Shown here piece by piece: positions 48,515 through 57,073 of a stretch of DNA of 64,000 bases. The notes below the pieces were generated by a model that saw only the letters and a list, made by a program, of their open reading frames with translations, did not search any database and was not told the DNA's origin. The translations under genes were made by a program, and so were the position numbers. The stretch comes from HGM12998 sp900756495. Lineage in GTDB: Bacteria > Bacillota > Clostridia > Oscillospirales > Oscillospiraceae. Positions within the stretch are counted from its first letter, which is position 1, and every line of letters starts with the position of its first letter. The DNA lies in assembly GCA_958477305.1 (NCBI GenBank), contig CAUEFI010000002.1, forward strand, positions 1 to 64,000. Direction: 5' to 3'.

Positions 48515-48757
48515 TTATATCTCACCAAAAATCTCAGAAACTGCGACCTGGAAGGTCTCGGCAGCATAGAGGACCACAGTGGCACTCAGCCGCGGGCCGA
48601 TGTACCCCTCCTCCAGCCGCTTGAGCGTCCGCGGCGAAATATGCAGCCGCTTTGCAGTCTCTCTGAGAGACATGCCGCGCAACATACGCAGAGCCAAAAA
48701 TTTTTGACCAAGCATGATTGCCCATTCCTGCCTGCTTTCCAACTGTTGCGTCCCCAT
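48515..48757 (-). CDS. Small XRE/HTH DNA-binding protein, member of a divergent pair
   Basis: An 80-residue protein with a clear HTH: MLRGMSLRETAKRLHISPRTLKRLEEGYIGPRLSATVVLYAAETF (about residues 27-71). Strong AGGAGG site before the ATG. Its promoter TTGATT (48830-48825)-17-TATAAT (48807-48802) ends beside a perfect 17-bp palindrome. It differs in sequence from its divergent XRE neighbour, so the locus makes two different small DNA-binding proteins. Confidence 0.85.
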   Translation of the reverse strand: MGTQQLESRQEWAIMLGQKFLALRMLRGMSLRETAKRLHISPRTLKRLEEGYIGPRLSATVVLYAAETFQVAVSEIFGEI

Positions 48758-48783
48758 ATTTGTTGCCTCCTAAATTTTTGTTG

Positions 48784-48852
48784 TGGTCAATTATTGACCA
48801 AATTATAGCACACTTGTCACTTATAATCAACAAAAAGGTTAATTGTTGACCA
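48784..48852. promoter_or_regulatory. Divergent promoter region with twin palindromic operators
   Basis: TGGTCAATTATTGACCA (48784-48800, perfect palindrome) and AGGTTAATTGTTGACCA (48836-48852) share 14 of 17 positions and lie 52 bp apart. Between them the minus -35 box (AATCAA at 48825-48830) overlaps a plus-strand TATAAT (48822-48827). Same layout as 14940-15010. Confidence 0.72.
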
Positions 48853-48874
48853 GACAGACAGGGGAAGGATCTCA

Positions 48875-49132
48875 ATGCCAAGTATGCGGACTGAGCAGGG
48901 ACGGAAAAATATTGCAGGGATACGTATCCGGGAGCTGCGGAATAAAATCGGCTTGTCGCAGGAAGAGCTTGCAACTCAACTTCAGTTGTTGGGCTTGGAA
49001 GGAGAACGCGGCGTTATTAAACGTATGGAAAATGGCTCGCGCTATATCAATGATTTGGAATTAAGGACGCTCGTTACATTTTTCAGCGCGCATTTTGATT
49101 ACGTGACCTACGAATACCTTATTGATGGATAA
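48875..49132 (+). CDS. Small XRE-family regulator
   Basis: The 85-residue protein has the XRE helices RIRELRNKIGLSQEELATQLQLLGLEGERGVIKRMENGSRYINDLELRTLVTFF (about residues 16-71). It is related to the XRE protein at 15033 (same LQ-x-LG spacing and last helix). GGGGAAGG precedes the ATG. Probable autorepressor through the twin palindromes. It is followed by a bidirectional terminator. Confidence 0.88.
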   Translation: MPSMRTEQGRKNIAGIRIRELRNKIGLSQEELATQLQLLGLEGERGVIKRMENGSRYINDLELRTLVTFFSAHFDYVTYEYLIDG

Positions 49133-49138
49133 GAATGA

Positions 49139-49168
49139 GGGCCCGCGCCGGTTGGCGCGGGCCCTTTT
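49139..49168. terminator. Bidirectional terminator between XRE gene and CNNM-type gene
   Basis: GGGCCCGCGCC pairs with GGCGCGGGCCC around GGTT, followed by TTTT on the plus strand. It ends two convergent genes. Confidence 0.85.
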
Positions 49169-49178
49169 GCCATTTTTA

Positions 49179-50522
49179 TCAGGACACAGTGTCCTCGGAC
49201 TCCTCGTTCGGAAGTTTGGACACCAGCGCCCACTCCACCCGGCGGTCGGAGAGCTCCTCCACCTGGATATGAAGGCCGTAGACATCCACCTCCGGGTGGC
49301 TGCCGTCGTCGGGAATCACGGAGAGCTGTGCGAAAACGAGACCGCCCAGGGTGTCGGCCTCCTCGTCCTCCGGAATACCGACGCCCAGCGCCTCCGACAC
49401 ATCCTCCAGATCGGCCCAGCCGGCGATCCGCCAGAGGTTCTCGCCCAGAGGGACGATCTCCTGTTCGTCCTGAGGGTCAAACTCGTCGTAGATATTGCCC
49501 ACAATCTCCTCCAGCAGATCCTCCATGGTTACCAGACCGGAGGTGCCTCCGTACTCATCCACCACAATGGCCAGGTGGACCTTTTTGCTCTGCATATCCC
49601 GGAAAAGCACGTCGGTACGCACCGACTCGGGCACAAAGTAGGCCGTCCGCAGCAGTTCCTTCAGAGGCTTGGGGGCGGTGCGGCGGGCGTTGAGCAGGTA
49701 GTCCCTGGTGTTCAGGATACCGATGATATCGTCAGCGTCCTCATCATATACCGGAAAGCGGGAGAGGCCGGACTCCTCAATGGTCTTCACAATCTCCTCC
49801 GCCGTGTCGCCCGACCAGATCATCACCATGTCGGTGCGGTGGACCATCACATCCTCGGCGGTCATGTTGTTAAACTCGAAGATGTTCTCGATCATCTCCT
49901 TCTCGCCCGCCTCAATGGCTCCCTTTTCCTCACCGATGTCCACCATCATGCGGATCTCCTCCTCCGACACCTCTTCCCCGTCGGCCTTGGGGTCGATGCG
50001 CATCAGGCGGAGCACCGCGTTGGTGGATTTGGACAGCAGCCAAATAGCGGGGCGGAAGACCACAGAAAGGACGCTTACCGGACCTGCCACGGCCCTGGCC
50101 ACCGCCTCGGTCTTTTTCATGGCCAGCCGTTTTGGCACCAGTTCGCCCAGGACAAGGTTGAAGTAGGAGAGGACAATGGTGACCACAATCACCATCAGCG
50201 TGTTCAGCGCCCCTCTGGGAAGCGCGGTGAACCCCATGTCGTCCACCAACCACTCCACCAGCCGTCCGGCAAAGCTGTCGGCGGTAAAGGCTGCGTTCAG
50301 AAAGCCGGCCAGTGTGATGACAATCTGGATGGTTGACAGAAAATTGTCGGGGGCGTGCACCAGCTTCAGCAGCCGCGCCGCCATCTTGTCCCCCTCCTCA
50401 GCCTGGCGGGAGAGCTTTCCCTCATTGAGGGAGATGACCGCAATTTCGGCTGCGGCAAAGAAGGCGTTGACGAAAATGAGCAGGATAAGTATGATGATAC
50501 TGGGTAACAACGGGTCGTCCAT
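49179..50522 (-). CDS. CNNM/CorC-family membrane protein with CBS domains
   Basis: The 447-residue protein has an N-terminal DUF21/CNNM membrane domain with three to four segments (LLPSIIILILLIFVNAFFAAAEIAVISLNEGKLSRQA, split over residues 5-41; FLSTIQIVITLAGFLNAAF; SYFNLVLGELVPKRLAM), two CBS motifs (VMVHRTDMVMIWSG and VPESVRTDVLFRDMQSKKVHLAIVVDEYGGTSGLVT) and a C-terminal CorC_HlyC domain. These proteins are linked to magnesium or other divalent cation efflux; the old name hemolysin is misleading. AGGAGGAG precedes the ATG. Confidence 0.93.
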   Translation of the reverse strand: MDDPLLPSIIILILLIFVNAFFAAAEIAVISLNEGKLSRQAEEGDKMAARLLKLVHAPDNFLSTIQIVITLAGFLNAAFTADSFAGRLVEWLVDDMGFTALPRGALNTLMVIVVTIVLSYFNLVLGELVPKRLAMKKTEAVARAVAGPVSVLSVVFRPAIWLLSKSTNAVLRLMRIDPKADGEEVSEEEIRMMVDIGEEKGAIEAGEKEMIENIFEFNNMTAEDVMVHRTDMVMIWSGDTAEEIVKTIEESGLSRFPVYDEDADDIIGILNTRDYLLNARRTAPKPLKELLRTAYFVPESVRTDVLFRDMQSKKVHLAIVVDEYGGTSGLVTMEDLLEEIVGNIYDEFDPQDEQEIVPLGENLWRIAGWADLEDVSEALGVGIPEDEEADTLGGLVFAQLSVIPDDGSHPEVDVYGLHIQVEELSDRRVEWALVSKLPNEESEDTVS

Positions 50523-50577
50523 CAGGACAGCTCCTCCTTAACGAATGGGCATAAATTTGGCGGCGGACCGCCGGCCC

Positions 50578-50596
50578 GTATTCTTAACTAGAATAC
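50578..50596. promoter_or_regulatory. Palindrome in the divergent CNNM-ClC intergenic region
   Basis: GTATTCT and AGAATAC form a perfect 7-bp inverted pair around TAACT. It is placed between two divergent ion-transport genes, so an operator is possible; no regulator gene is adjacent. Confidence 0.4.
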
Positions 50597-50708
50597 CACA
50601 AAAAGAACCGGAACGCAATGGGGCAGAATTTTTGATGTTCCAGCCAAAACTCCTCACTTTTTGGCGGGTATTTCCGGAACATCGCATTGGAAATGGAGTG
50701 GAAGAGAC

Positions 50709-52022
50709 ATGGTACAGAAAACAGGACGGCTGAGGAAGCTGCTCGCTCAGCCTGGGATCTTTGTAAAGTGGCTGATTTTCGCCCTCGTCATCGGGCTGGT
50801 GGCCGGGGCGGTCAGCACCGCCTTTTCTTACGCCCTCACCGGCGTTACAGCCCTGCGGGAGGACAATCCCTGGCTGATCTGGCTCCTCCCTGCTGGAGGC
50901 GCAGCCATCGTGGCGCTGTACCGGTTATGCGGCATGGAGCGGGACAGGGGCACCAACTTCGTGCTGGTGGCCGTACGGGAGAACGCCGCCCTCCCGTTGC
51001 GCACCGCCCCCCTGGTCTTTCTCTCCACCGTCCTCACCCATCTGGTGGGCGGATCGTCGGGCCGGGAGGGGGCCATTCTGCAGATCGGCGGCTCCATCTC
51101 CTCCAAAATCGGCCGCTGGATGCACCTGGACGACAAGGACAGCCGGGTTATCACCATGTGCGGCATGTCGGCGGCCTTTGCCGCCCTGTTCGGCACCCCG
51201 CTGACGGCGGCCATGTTTGCCATGGAGGTCGTCAGCGTCGGGGTGCTCTACTATGCCGCCATCGTCCCCTGCGTTCTCTCCGCCATCATCGGGCTCTGGG
51301 TATCCAAGGGCTTTGGCGTACCCGTCACTGCCTTTGACCTCCAGGGGGTCCCCAATCTGACCCCCCTCACCCTGGCACAGGCCATCGGCATGGGCGTTCT
51401 CTTTGCACTGGTCTCCATTCTCTTCTGCCGCGTGATGCACGCCGCGCCCAAAATCTACGACCGCTTTCTGCCCCACCCCATGGCACGGGCGGCGGTGGGC
51501 GGGGCTGTTGTCATCGGCCTGACTTTTCTGGTGTGGATCTGGAACCCCGGTACATATGACTATAACGGCGCGGGCACAGGCGTCATCCACGCGGCCATCG
51601 GCGGGACCGCCCGCCCCGAGGCCTTTCTGCTCAAGATGCTCTTCACCGCCGTCACCTTGGGTGCCGGCTTCAAGGGAGGCGAAATCGTCCCCGTCTTCTT
51701 TACCGGGGCCACCTTCGGGTGTACCGTGGCGCCTCTCCTGGGCCTTCACCCCTCCTTCGGTGCGGGACTGGGCATGGTCAGCGTCTTCTGCGGCGTCACC
51801 AACTGCCCTCTCACCTCCCTCCTCCTGGCGCTGGAGCTCTTTGCCGGGGACAGCTACGGCATGTTTACCGGCCAGAGCCTGGGGCTCTTTGCTGTCTCAA
51901 TAGGGGTATCCTATATGCTTTCGGGGTATTATAGTCTGTATAGCGAGCAAAAAATCGTCTATAGTAAGTTTAGGCCGGAATTTATCAATAAGAAGGCGAA
52001 TGAACATGACGAAACCCCATAA
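50709..52022 (+). CDS. ClC-family chloride channel/antiporter
   Basis: A 437-residue protein with about ten hydrophobic helices. ClC signatures: GGSSGREGAILQIGGSISSKIGR (residues about 119-141, with the gating Glu after GRE), ALFGTPLTAAMFAMEV and LGAGFKGGEIVPVFFTGATFG near the second half. The first selectivity motif is GSSGREG rather than GSGIP-like N-terminal motif, typical of this subgroup that lacks a classic first motif in view. The ATG at 50709 follows GGAGTGG. Its end overlaps the next gene by 17 nt. Confidence 0.92.
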   Translation: MVQKTGRLRKLLAQPGIFVKWLIFALVIGLVAGAVSTAFSYALTGVTALREDNPWLIWLLPAGGAAIVALYRLCGMERDRGTNFVLVAVRENAALPLRTAPLVFLSTVLTHLVGGSSGREGAILQIGGSISSKIGRWMHLDDKDSRVITMCGMSAAFAALFGTPLTAAMFAMEVVSVGVLYYAAIVPCVLSAIIGLWVSKGFGVPVTAFDLQGVPNLTPLTLAQAIGMGVLFALVSILFCRVMHAAPKIYDRFLPHPMARAAVGGAVVIGLTFLVWIWNPGTYDYNGAGTGVIHAAIGGTARPEAFLLKMLFTAVTLGAGFKGGEIVPVFFTGATFGCTVAPLLGLHPSFGAGLGMVSVFCGVTNCPLTSLLLALELFAGDSYGMFTGQSLGLFAVSIGVSYMLSGYYSLYSEQKIVYSKFRPEFINKKANEHDETP

Positions 52023-53589
52023 CATCCTCTGGACCGGCGGCCCCATTTTGACCATGGAGGAGGGGCCTGCCCCGGAGGCCGTTTTGACCTCTGAGGGCCG
52101 GATCGCGGCCGTCGGCAGCCTGTCGGCCCTGGAGGCCATTGCCCCCTCCGCGGATCGGCGGGATCTGCAGGGCCGGTGTCTTCTCCCTGCGTTTGTAGAT
52201 TCCCACTCCCACATCACCGCCCTGGCCGCTACCCTGGACCTGTGTCAACTGGGGGCTGCCGGGTCCTTCGATGATATTTTATCCGCTCTGAAAGATTTCC
52301 GGCATGACCGGAACATTCCATCCGGCGGCTGGGTGGTAGGCTTTGGATACGATCACAACGTGCTGGATGAGCGCTCCCATCCTACTAAGGAAGTCTTGGA
52401 TCGTGCTTTCCCCGACTGTCCGGTACTCATCACCCACGCATCCGGCCATATGGGGGTTGCCAATAGCGCCGCGCTCCGCGCAGTGGGCATCTGCGCCGGC
52501 ACTCCAGATCCCTCCGGAGGCCGTATCGGCCGGACCTCTGACGGCCGGACCCCCAGCGGCTACTTGGAAGAGGCAGCCTTTCACGCCGTCAGCTCCGCGA
52601 TCCCCTCTCCTGCCCCTGCAGAGGCAGTCAAGAATCTGAAACGAGCTGAAGAGGTCTACCTCTCTCACGGTATCACTCTGGTTCAGGACGGTCTCACTGA
52701 CCAGAGCCGCTATACCCTGCTGTCCGGGGCTGGGCTGACGGTGGATGTTATCGGCTACGCCGACATGGCCGGCGCTCCGGAGCTGGCCGGACGCCCCGGC
52801 ATCGGAGGCTACAAGATTTTTCTCGACGGCTCTCCTCAGGGGCGGACTGCCTGGATGCTGCAACCCTATGCCGGAAGTGAAGACGGGTACTGCGGCTATC
52901 CTGCCCACACGGATGAAGCTGTAACCGCCTTTGTGGCGCAGGCCCTCCGGGAGGGCCGCCAGATTCTGGCCCACTGCAACGGGGATGCCGCCGCCGAGCA
53001 GTATCTCCGCTGTACCGCCCGGGCCGCCGAGGAGACCGGGCTGTCTCCCGCCTCCATCCGGCCTGTGATGATCCACGCCCAGCTGGTGCGCCGGGATCAG
53101 CTGGCGCGCATGGCGGACTTGAGTATCATTCCCTCCTTCTTTGCCGCCCACCTGTGGTATTGGGGAGACGTCCACATGGAAAATTTCGGCCCCGACCGGG
53201 CCGCAACCATCAGCCCGCTCCGATGGGCGGCGGATTTGGGCCTCCCCTTCACCCTCCACCAGGACACGCCTGTTATCGCGCCCGACATGCTGGAGAGCGT
53301 ATGGTGCGCCGTCAGCCGGCTGACCCGAAAGGGGCGCGTCCTGGCGCCCGAGCTGCGCATCTCCCCCCTGGAGGCCCTGCGGGCGGTCACCATCCACGCC
53401 GCCCGGCAGTACTTCCTGGAGCAGGACCGGGGGAGTATCGCCGTCGGCAAGCGGGCCGATTTTGTTGTGCTCAACGCCGACCCTGTCACTGCGCCTCCCG
53501 CAGGCATACGGGATATTCAGGTTCTGGAGACAGTCAAAAATGGGGAACCCGTTTGGAGTAGGGAATGCCCGCAGGCAAAATTCCCCTAG
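52006..53589 (+). CDS. Amidohydrolase, YtcJ-like (Amidohydro_3)
   Basis: A 527-residue metal-dependent hydrolase: LLPAFVDSHSHITALA with the HxH metal motif at about residues 65-70, GFGYDHNVL, VLITHASGHMGVANSAAL, YKIFLDGSPQGRTAWML, ILAHCNGDAAAEQYL and LGLPFTLHQDTPVIAPDMLESVW. The C-terminal GSIAVGKRADFVVLNADP is the typical amidohydrolase end. Substrate is not known (deacetylation or hydrolysis of N-acyl or formamide compounds is typical). The ATG at 52006 lies inside the ClC gene behind AAGAAGG, so both are co-transcribed. Confidence 0.9.
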   Translation: MTKPHNILWTGGPILTMEEGPAPEAVLTSEGRIAAVGSLSALEAIAPSADRRDLQGRCLLPAFVDSHSHITALAATLDLCQLGAAGSFDDILSALKDFRHDRNIPSGGWVVGFGYDHNVLDERSHPTKEVLDRAFPDCPVLITHASGHMGVANSAALRAVGICAGTPDPSGGRIGRTSDGRTPSGYLEEAAFHAVSSAIPSPAPAEAVKNLKRAEEVYLSHGITLVQDGLTDQSRYTLLSGAGLTVDVIGYADMAGAPELAGRPGIGGYKIFLDGSPQGRTAWMLQPYAGSEDGYCGYPAHTDEAVTAFVAQALREGRQILAHCNGDAAAEQYLRCTARAAEETGLSPASIRPVMIHAQLVRRDQLARMADLSIIPSFFAAHLWYWGDVHMENFGPDRAATISPLRWAADLGLPFTLHQDTPVIAPDMLESVWCAVSRLTRKGRVLAPELRISPLEALRAVTIHAARQYFLEQDRGSIAVGKRADFVVLNADPVTAPPAGIRDIQVLETVKNGEPVWSRECPQAKFP

Positions 53590-53651
53590 GAAAGGCTTTC
53601 CTTTTGGTGTATAATAGGGGCAGCAGATTTCCCCGCAAAGGAGGTTTTTTG

Positions 53652-54962
53652 ATGGTCCAGATCGATCAAAGCAATTTCATCTCCTTCCTTCCAGAAGGCT
53701 GGTTCAGCGCCCGCCTCCCCGCCCTGGAGCGGGCCCGGGCCATGCTGGCGGGAGGCGACGGCCCCGGCGGCGCATACACTGGCTGGGTCCGCCTCCCCGC
53801 CAACTATGACCGGGAGGAGTTTACCCGCATTCAGGCCGCCGCTAAGAAGATCCGCTCCAATTCCAAGGCACTGATAGTGGTTGGGATCGGCGGATCTTAT
53901 CTGGGCGCCAGGGCCGTCATTGAGCTGCTGGGCCGCGGCAAGGATTCCCCTGAGATCTACTTCGCGGGCAATGGCCTGTCTACCGACGCTCTGCTGGAAA
54001 CCATAGAAAAGGTGCGGGACGTGGACTTCTCCGTCAACGTCATCTCCAAGTCGGGCACCACCACCGAACCTGCAGTGGCCTTTCGCATCTTTAAGAGCCT
54101 GTTGGAGGAGAAGTACGGCAAAGAGGGAGCCAGGGAGCGCATCTACGCCACAACCGACGCCAAGCGCGGAGCGCTGAAGGGCTTGGCTGATCGGGAGGGT
54201 TATGAGGAATTTGTGGTGCCCGACGCCGTCGGAGGCCGGTACTCGGTGCTTACGGCCGTGGGTCTTCTCCCCATCGCTGCGGCCGGAATTGATATCGAGT
54301 CCCTTATGGCCGGAGCCGCCCGGTCGATGGAGGACCTTTCCACTCCTGGCGGAGACAACCCGGCCTGGCAGTACGCCGCCGCCCGCCACGCACTGTATCA
54401 AAGCGGCAAAAAGGTGGAGCTGCTGGCCAGTTACGAGCCCTCCTTCCGCTTCTTTGCCGAGTGGTGGAAGCAGCTCTACGGCGAGAGCGAGGGAAAAGAG
54501 GGCAGGGGGCTCTTCCCCGCCAGCGTCGAATTTACCGCCGATCTCCACTCCATGGGTCAGTACATCCAGCAGGGAGAGCGGCTGATGTTTGAGACGGTGG
54601 TCCGTTTTGAGACGGCCAGGGGTGAAATCGTCATCCCCCACGACCCGGATAATGTGGACGGCCTGAATTTCCTCGCAGGCAAGCCCCTCTCCTTTGTGGC
54701 TGACCAAGCCCTGCGGGGAGTGACCCTGGCCCATGTGGATGGCGGCGTACCCAACATACTGCTCACACTCCCCCGGCGGGACGCCGCATCGGTGGGCGAG
54801 CTCATCTACTTTTTCGAGTACGCCTGCGGCCTCTCGGGCTATCTGCTGGAGGTCAACCCCTTTGATCAACCCGGCGTGGAGGCCTATAAGAACAACATGT
54901 ACGCCCTCCTGGGCAAGCCCGGCTATGAGGCGCTGAGGGCTGAACTGGAGGGACGCCTGTAG
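53652..54962 (+). CDS. pgi: Glucose-6-phosphate isomerase
   Basis: Interconverts glucose-6-phosphate and fructose-6-phosphate in glycolysis. The 436-residue product has IVVGIGGSYLGARAVIELLG, VISKSGTTTEPAVAFRIFK, VGGRYSVLTAVGLLP, EFTADLHSMGQYIQQG, and near the end LLEVNPFDQPGVEAYKNNMY (PGI signature). Length is that of Firmicutes PGI. The ATG at 53652 follows AAAGGAGG. A TATAAT lies at 53610-53615, so it may have its own promoter, though no good -35 box was found. Confidence 0.96.
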   Translation: MVQIDQSNFISFLPEGWFSARLPALERARAMLAGGDGPGGAYTGWVRLPANYDREEFTRIQAAAKKIRSNSKALIVVGIGGSYLGARAVIELLGRGKDSPEIYFAGNGLSTDALLETIEKVRDVDFSVNVISKSGTTTEPAVAFRIFKSLLEEKYGKEGARERIYATTDAKRGALKGLADREGYEEFVVPDAVGGRYSVLTAVGLLPIAAAGIDIESLMAGAARSMEDLSTPGGDNPAWQYAAARHALYQSGKKVELLASYEPSFRFFAEWWKQLYGESEGKEGRGLFPASVEFTADLHSMGQYIQQGERLMFETVVRFETARGEIVIPHDPDNVDGLNFLAGKPLSFVADQALRGVTLAHVDGGVPNILLTLPRRDAASVGELIYFFEYACGLSGYLLEVNPFDQPGVEAYKNNMYALLGKPGYEALRAELEGRL

Positions 54963-55084
54963 CTATCGGCCATGCGCAGGTATGCCGGAAAACCTCTTGG
55001 GGGCGGGCATCTGCCATCCAGGGCGAAGGGCAGAGCGGCCCTGGGTACCTGTCTGTGAATTTTTAGCAAACTCGTGTAAATTGG

Positions 55085-55113
55085 TTGCAATCCCCCTGTA
55101 AAAATGGTAACAT
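55085..55113 (+). promoter_or_regulatory. Promoter of the small P-loop gene
   Basis: TTGCAA at 55085-55090, 17-bp spacer, TAACAT at 55108-55113. Confidence 0.6.
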
Positions 55114-55164
55114 GAAGTCAGAGGCCGGAGGCTTCTTCCGGCGGACAAAAAAGGAGTGATAACT

Positions 55165-55578
55165 ATGGTGAGAGTGATCATGGGCGTCAAAGGCACCGGA
55201 AAGACCAAGCAGATGATCGAGCTCATTAATTCTGCTGTCCACAGCGAGAACGGAAATGTGGTCTGTATTGAGCGGGGCAACAAGCTGACGTATGATATTC
55301 ATTCTAAAATTCGCCTGGTGGAGTCCAGCCACTACGATATGAACAGCTTTGATTTCCTGAAGGGCTTTATCAGCGGCCTGTATGCGGGAAATTACGATAT
55401 TACCCACATCTTTATTGACAGCCTGACCAAGATCGTCGGTGTGAACGCCACCGACCACGAGGTGGAGGTCTTCCTGGATTGGCTCAACCGTTTTGCCGAG
55501 ACCAACGGCCTGAAATTCACCGTCACCATCAGTGCCGACGCCTCCCTGGCCACCGACGGCATCAAAAAGTATTTTTAA
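55165..55578 (+). CDS. Small P-loop NTPase-like protein, function unknown
   Basis: The 137-residue protein starts VRVIMGVKGTGKTKQMIELIN, a Walker A motif (GVKGTGKT) at residues 7-14, and has hydrophobic strands VVCIE and THIFIDSLTKIVG (a possible Walker B) and VTISAD. It is too short for a full AAA or RecA domain; it looks like a compact P-loop fold. AAGGAG lies before the ATG at 55165. No partner gene is adjacent; a strong terminator follows. It may bind ATP or GTP, but the process is unknown. Confidence 0.75.
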   Translation: MVRVIMGVKGTGKTKQMIELINSAVHSENGNVVCIERGNKLTYDIHSKIRLVESSHYDMNSFDFLKGFISGLYAGNYDITHIFIDSLTKIVGVNATDHEVEVFLDWLNRFAETNGLKFTVTISADASLATDGIKKYF

Positions 55579-55591
55579 ATCTGAGGCAATG

Positions 55592-55631
55592 AAAAGCCCG
55601 GGCCCCGCAGCTTTGCGGGGCCCGGGCTTTT
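55592..55631. terminator. Very strong bidirectional terminator
   Basis: AAAAGCCCGGGCCCCGCA pairs perfectly with TGCGGGGCCCGGGCTTTT around GCTT. Serves the convergent P-loop gene and signal peptidase gene. Confidence 0.92.
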
Positions 55632-55637
55632 GGTCTT

Positions 55638-56216
55638 TTAATCTATGACGCCAAAATCCTGAAAGGGCAGGAGCACCATCAGGGCCCGGCCCAGAACATA
55701 GCGCTCATCCACGACGCCGAGCCTGGGTGAGCGGCTGTCGGAGGAGTGGTTGCGGTTGTCCCCCATCACGAAAATGGACCCTTCCGGCACCTCCGCATGG
55801 GTGATACTCTCCGGCCCCAGATCTTCCATCAGCTCGTTGATATAGGGCTCGTCCAAGGCTACTCCGTCCACATAGACTGTATTTTCGGTATAGTCGATGT
55901 CCACCGTCTGCCCCCCTACGGCAATGACCCGCTTGACAATGGGCTGTTCCATAAACGACTCCTTGGTGAGCACCACCACATCATTCTGCCGGGGCTTATA
56001 GCCCAGGCTCTGGAGAATCAGCATATCGCCGTGGTGGAGGGTAGGCACCATGGAGGAGCCGTCCACACCGATGATGCGCCCCACCAGGGTAAAAATCAGA
56101 ATCAGGGCTACCAGTGCCATGACCAGAGCCTGCAGCCAGAAATAGAGGTCCAGCTTCAGCGAGTCGCCGCTGGACAGCTGCTCCTCAGACTGGGCTTGCT
56201 TTTTTTCCTTTGCCAA
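55638..56216 (-). CDS. lepB: Signal peptidase I
   Basis: Cleaves signal peptides at the outer face of the membrane. The 192-residue product has a charged N-terminus, one transmembrane segment at about 27-48 (LQALVMALVALILIFTLV), box B GVDGSSMVPTLHHGDML with nucleophile Ser55, box D IVKRVIAVGGQTVDI with Lys95, and box E FVMGDNRNHSSDSR. Gram-positive SipS-like type. A TTGCCA-17-TATAAT promoter precedes it. Confidence 0.95.
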   Translation of the reverse strand: MAKEKKQAQSEEQLSSGDSLKLDLYFWLQALVMALVALILIFTLVGRIIGVDGSSMVPTLHHGDMLILQSLGYKPRQNDVVVLTKESFMEQPIVKRVIAVGGQTVDIDYTENTVYVDGVALDEPYINELMEDLGPESITHAEVPEGSIFVMGDNRNHSSDSRSPRLGVVDERYVLGRALMVLLPFQDFGVID

Positions 56217-56250
56217 ATGAAATCAGCTCCCATTACATGGATAATATCTT

Positions 56251-56279
56251 ATTATAGCGCCCGCAGCCTCATTTGGCAA
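56251..56279 (-). promoter_or_regulatory. Promoter of lepB
   Basis: Minus strand TTGCCA at 56279-56274, 17-bp spacer, TATAAT at 56256-56251. Confidence 0.75.
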
Positions 56280-56293
56280 GGAGAAGAACCGCG

Positions 56294-56322
56294 GCTCCCT
56301 TTTAACTTAATTAGTTTGGTGG
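56294..56322. repeat. Left copy of an imperfect repeat flanking the gene at 56514
   Basis: The segment containing GGCTCCCTTTTA and TTAATTAGTTTGG recurs at 57157-57204, where GGCTCCCTTTTA is in the same direction and the AATTAG part is inverted (CCAACTAATTTAG). The pair encloses one AT-rich gene. Confidence 0.35.
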
Positions 56323-56411
56323 TCTAAACTCCAGCATTTTCACCAAAACCTTGCCTTAACCGGACGGGACACCGAAAAGAGCCAAAGATCACTTTGGCAG
56401 CTTTTCATGCC

Positions 56412-56440
56412 TTGCAAGCAGCCAGAAAGCATTGTATAAT
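56412..56440 (+). promoter_or_regulatory. Promoter of the AT-rich gene at 56514
   Basis: TTGCAA at 56412-56417, 17-bp spacer, TATAAT at 56435-56440. Just upstream (56381-56398) a GCCAAAG/CTTTGGC hairpin with short T-runs on both sides may insulate it from lepB. Confidence 0.65.
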
Positions 56441-56513
56441 GCTAGAAGTTGGAACATTTTTCTCATTTTTCGTCTATGTAACTAAAGCATATTAGTGCAA
56501 GGAGGTTGCCGAC

Positions 56514-57032
56514 ATGAAAAAAATATTTCGCAAAAAGAAAATAGTTGCCATGATTGCTCTGGCAGTTCTCTTGCTCGTTTCGTATTTGGTTTACAGCAGA
56601 CCGATGACATTATCCCAACTTTGTCCTCTGCTTACCCTTGACAAATGTGTAGAAATAAGCGGCTACTACCGCACTTCTACCCAGACAGACGGGCTTACGC
56701 AATTTACCATTGAAGCAGACAGCAAAGAATTTCAAGAACTATGCAGCCTATTCAATGAAAAGACCTATCGCCGCAGCCTTAGAGACCTTTTGCCCAGAGG
56801 TGCACGCACCCATCAAACAACAAACGAATTCGAATTTCAGTGGGAAGTTATGTTCCACTTTGATGCGATAGAGTTTCCGGATGGAAATGCTGGTTCCGGT
56901 CCGCTGCTTCAGGTGCAATACTGGTATGGGGAATTAGACATTGAAAATAAGGTTTGGGAAAACACCCGACTCTTCTGCTACACCAATGAACAAGACGTCT
57001 GGGCCAAGGAGATTCTTGATATTATACGCTAA
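56514..57032 (+). CDS. Hypothetical exported or membrane-anchored protein
   Basis: The 172-residue product has a very basic N-terminus (MKKIFRKKKI) and a hydrophobic segment at about 10-27 (VAMIALAVLLLVSYLVY), so it is anchored or secreted; no lipobox. The remaining part is polar with scattered aromatic residues (FEFQWEVMFHFDAIEF). Not recognised. AAGGAGG precedes the ATG. It is clearly AT-richer than neighbours and has flanking repeats, so it may be acquired. Confidence 0.72.
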   Translation: MKKIFRKKKIVAMIALAVLLLVSYLVYSRPMTLSQLCPLLTLDKCVEISGYYRTSTQTDGLTQFTIEADSKEFQELCSLFNEKTYRRSLRDLLPRGARTHQTTNEFEFQWEVMFHFDAIEFPDGNAGSGPLLQVQYWYGELDIENKVWENTRLFCYTNEQDVWAKEILDIIR

Positions 57033-57073
57033 ATGGACATAGTTCTGATTTGTTGAATTATCTGAACTAATTT

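Noticed and set aside
49179..50522. Hemolysin
   Set aside because: The family was historically named so, but the CNNM, CBS and CorC_HlyC domains indicate a cation-transport-related protein.
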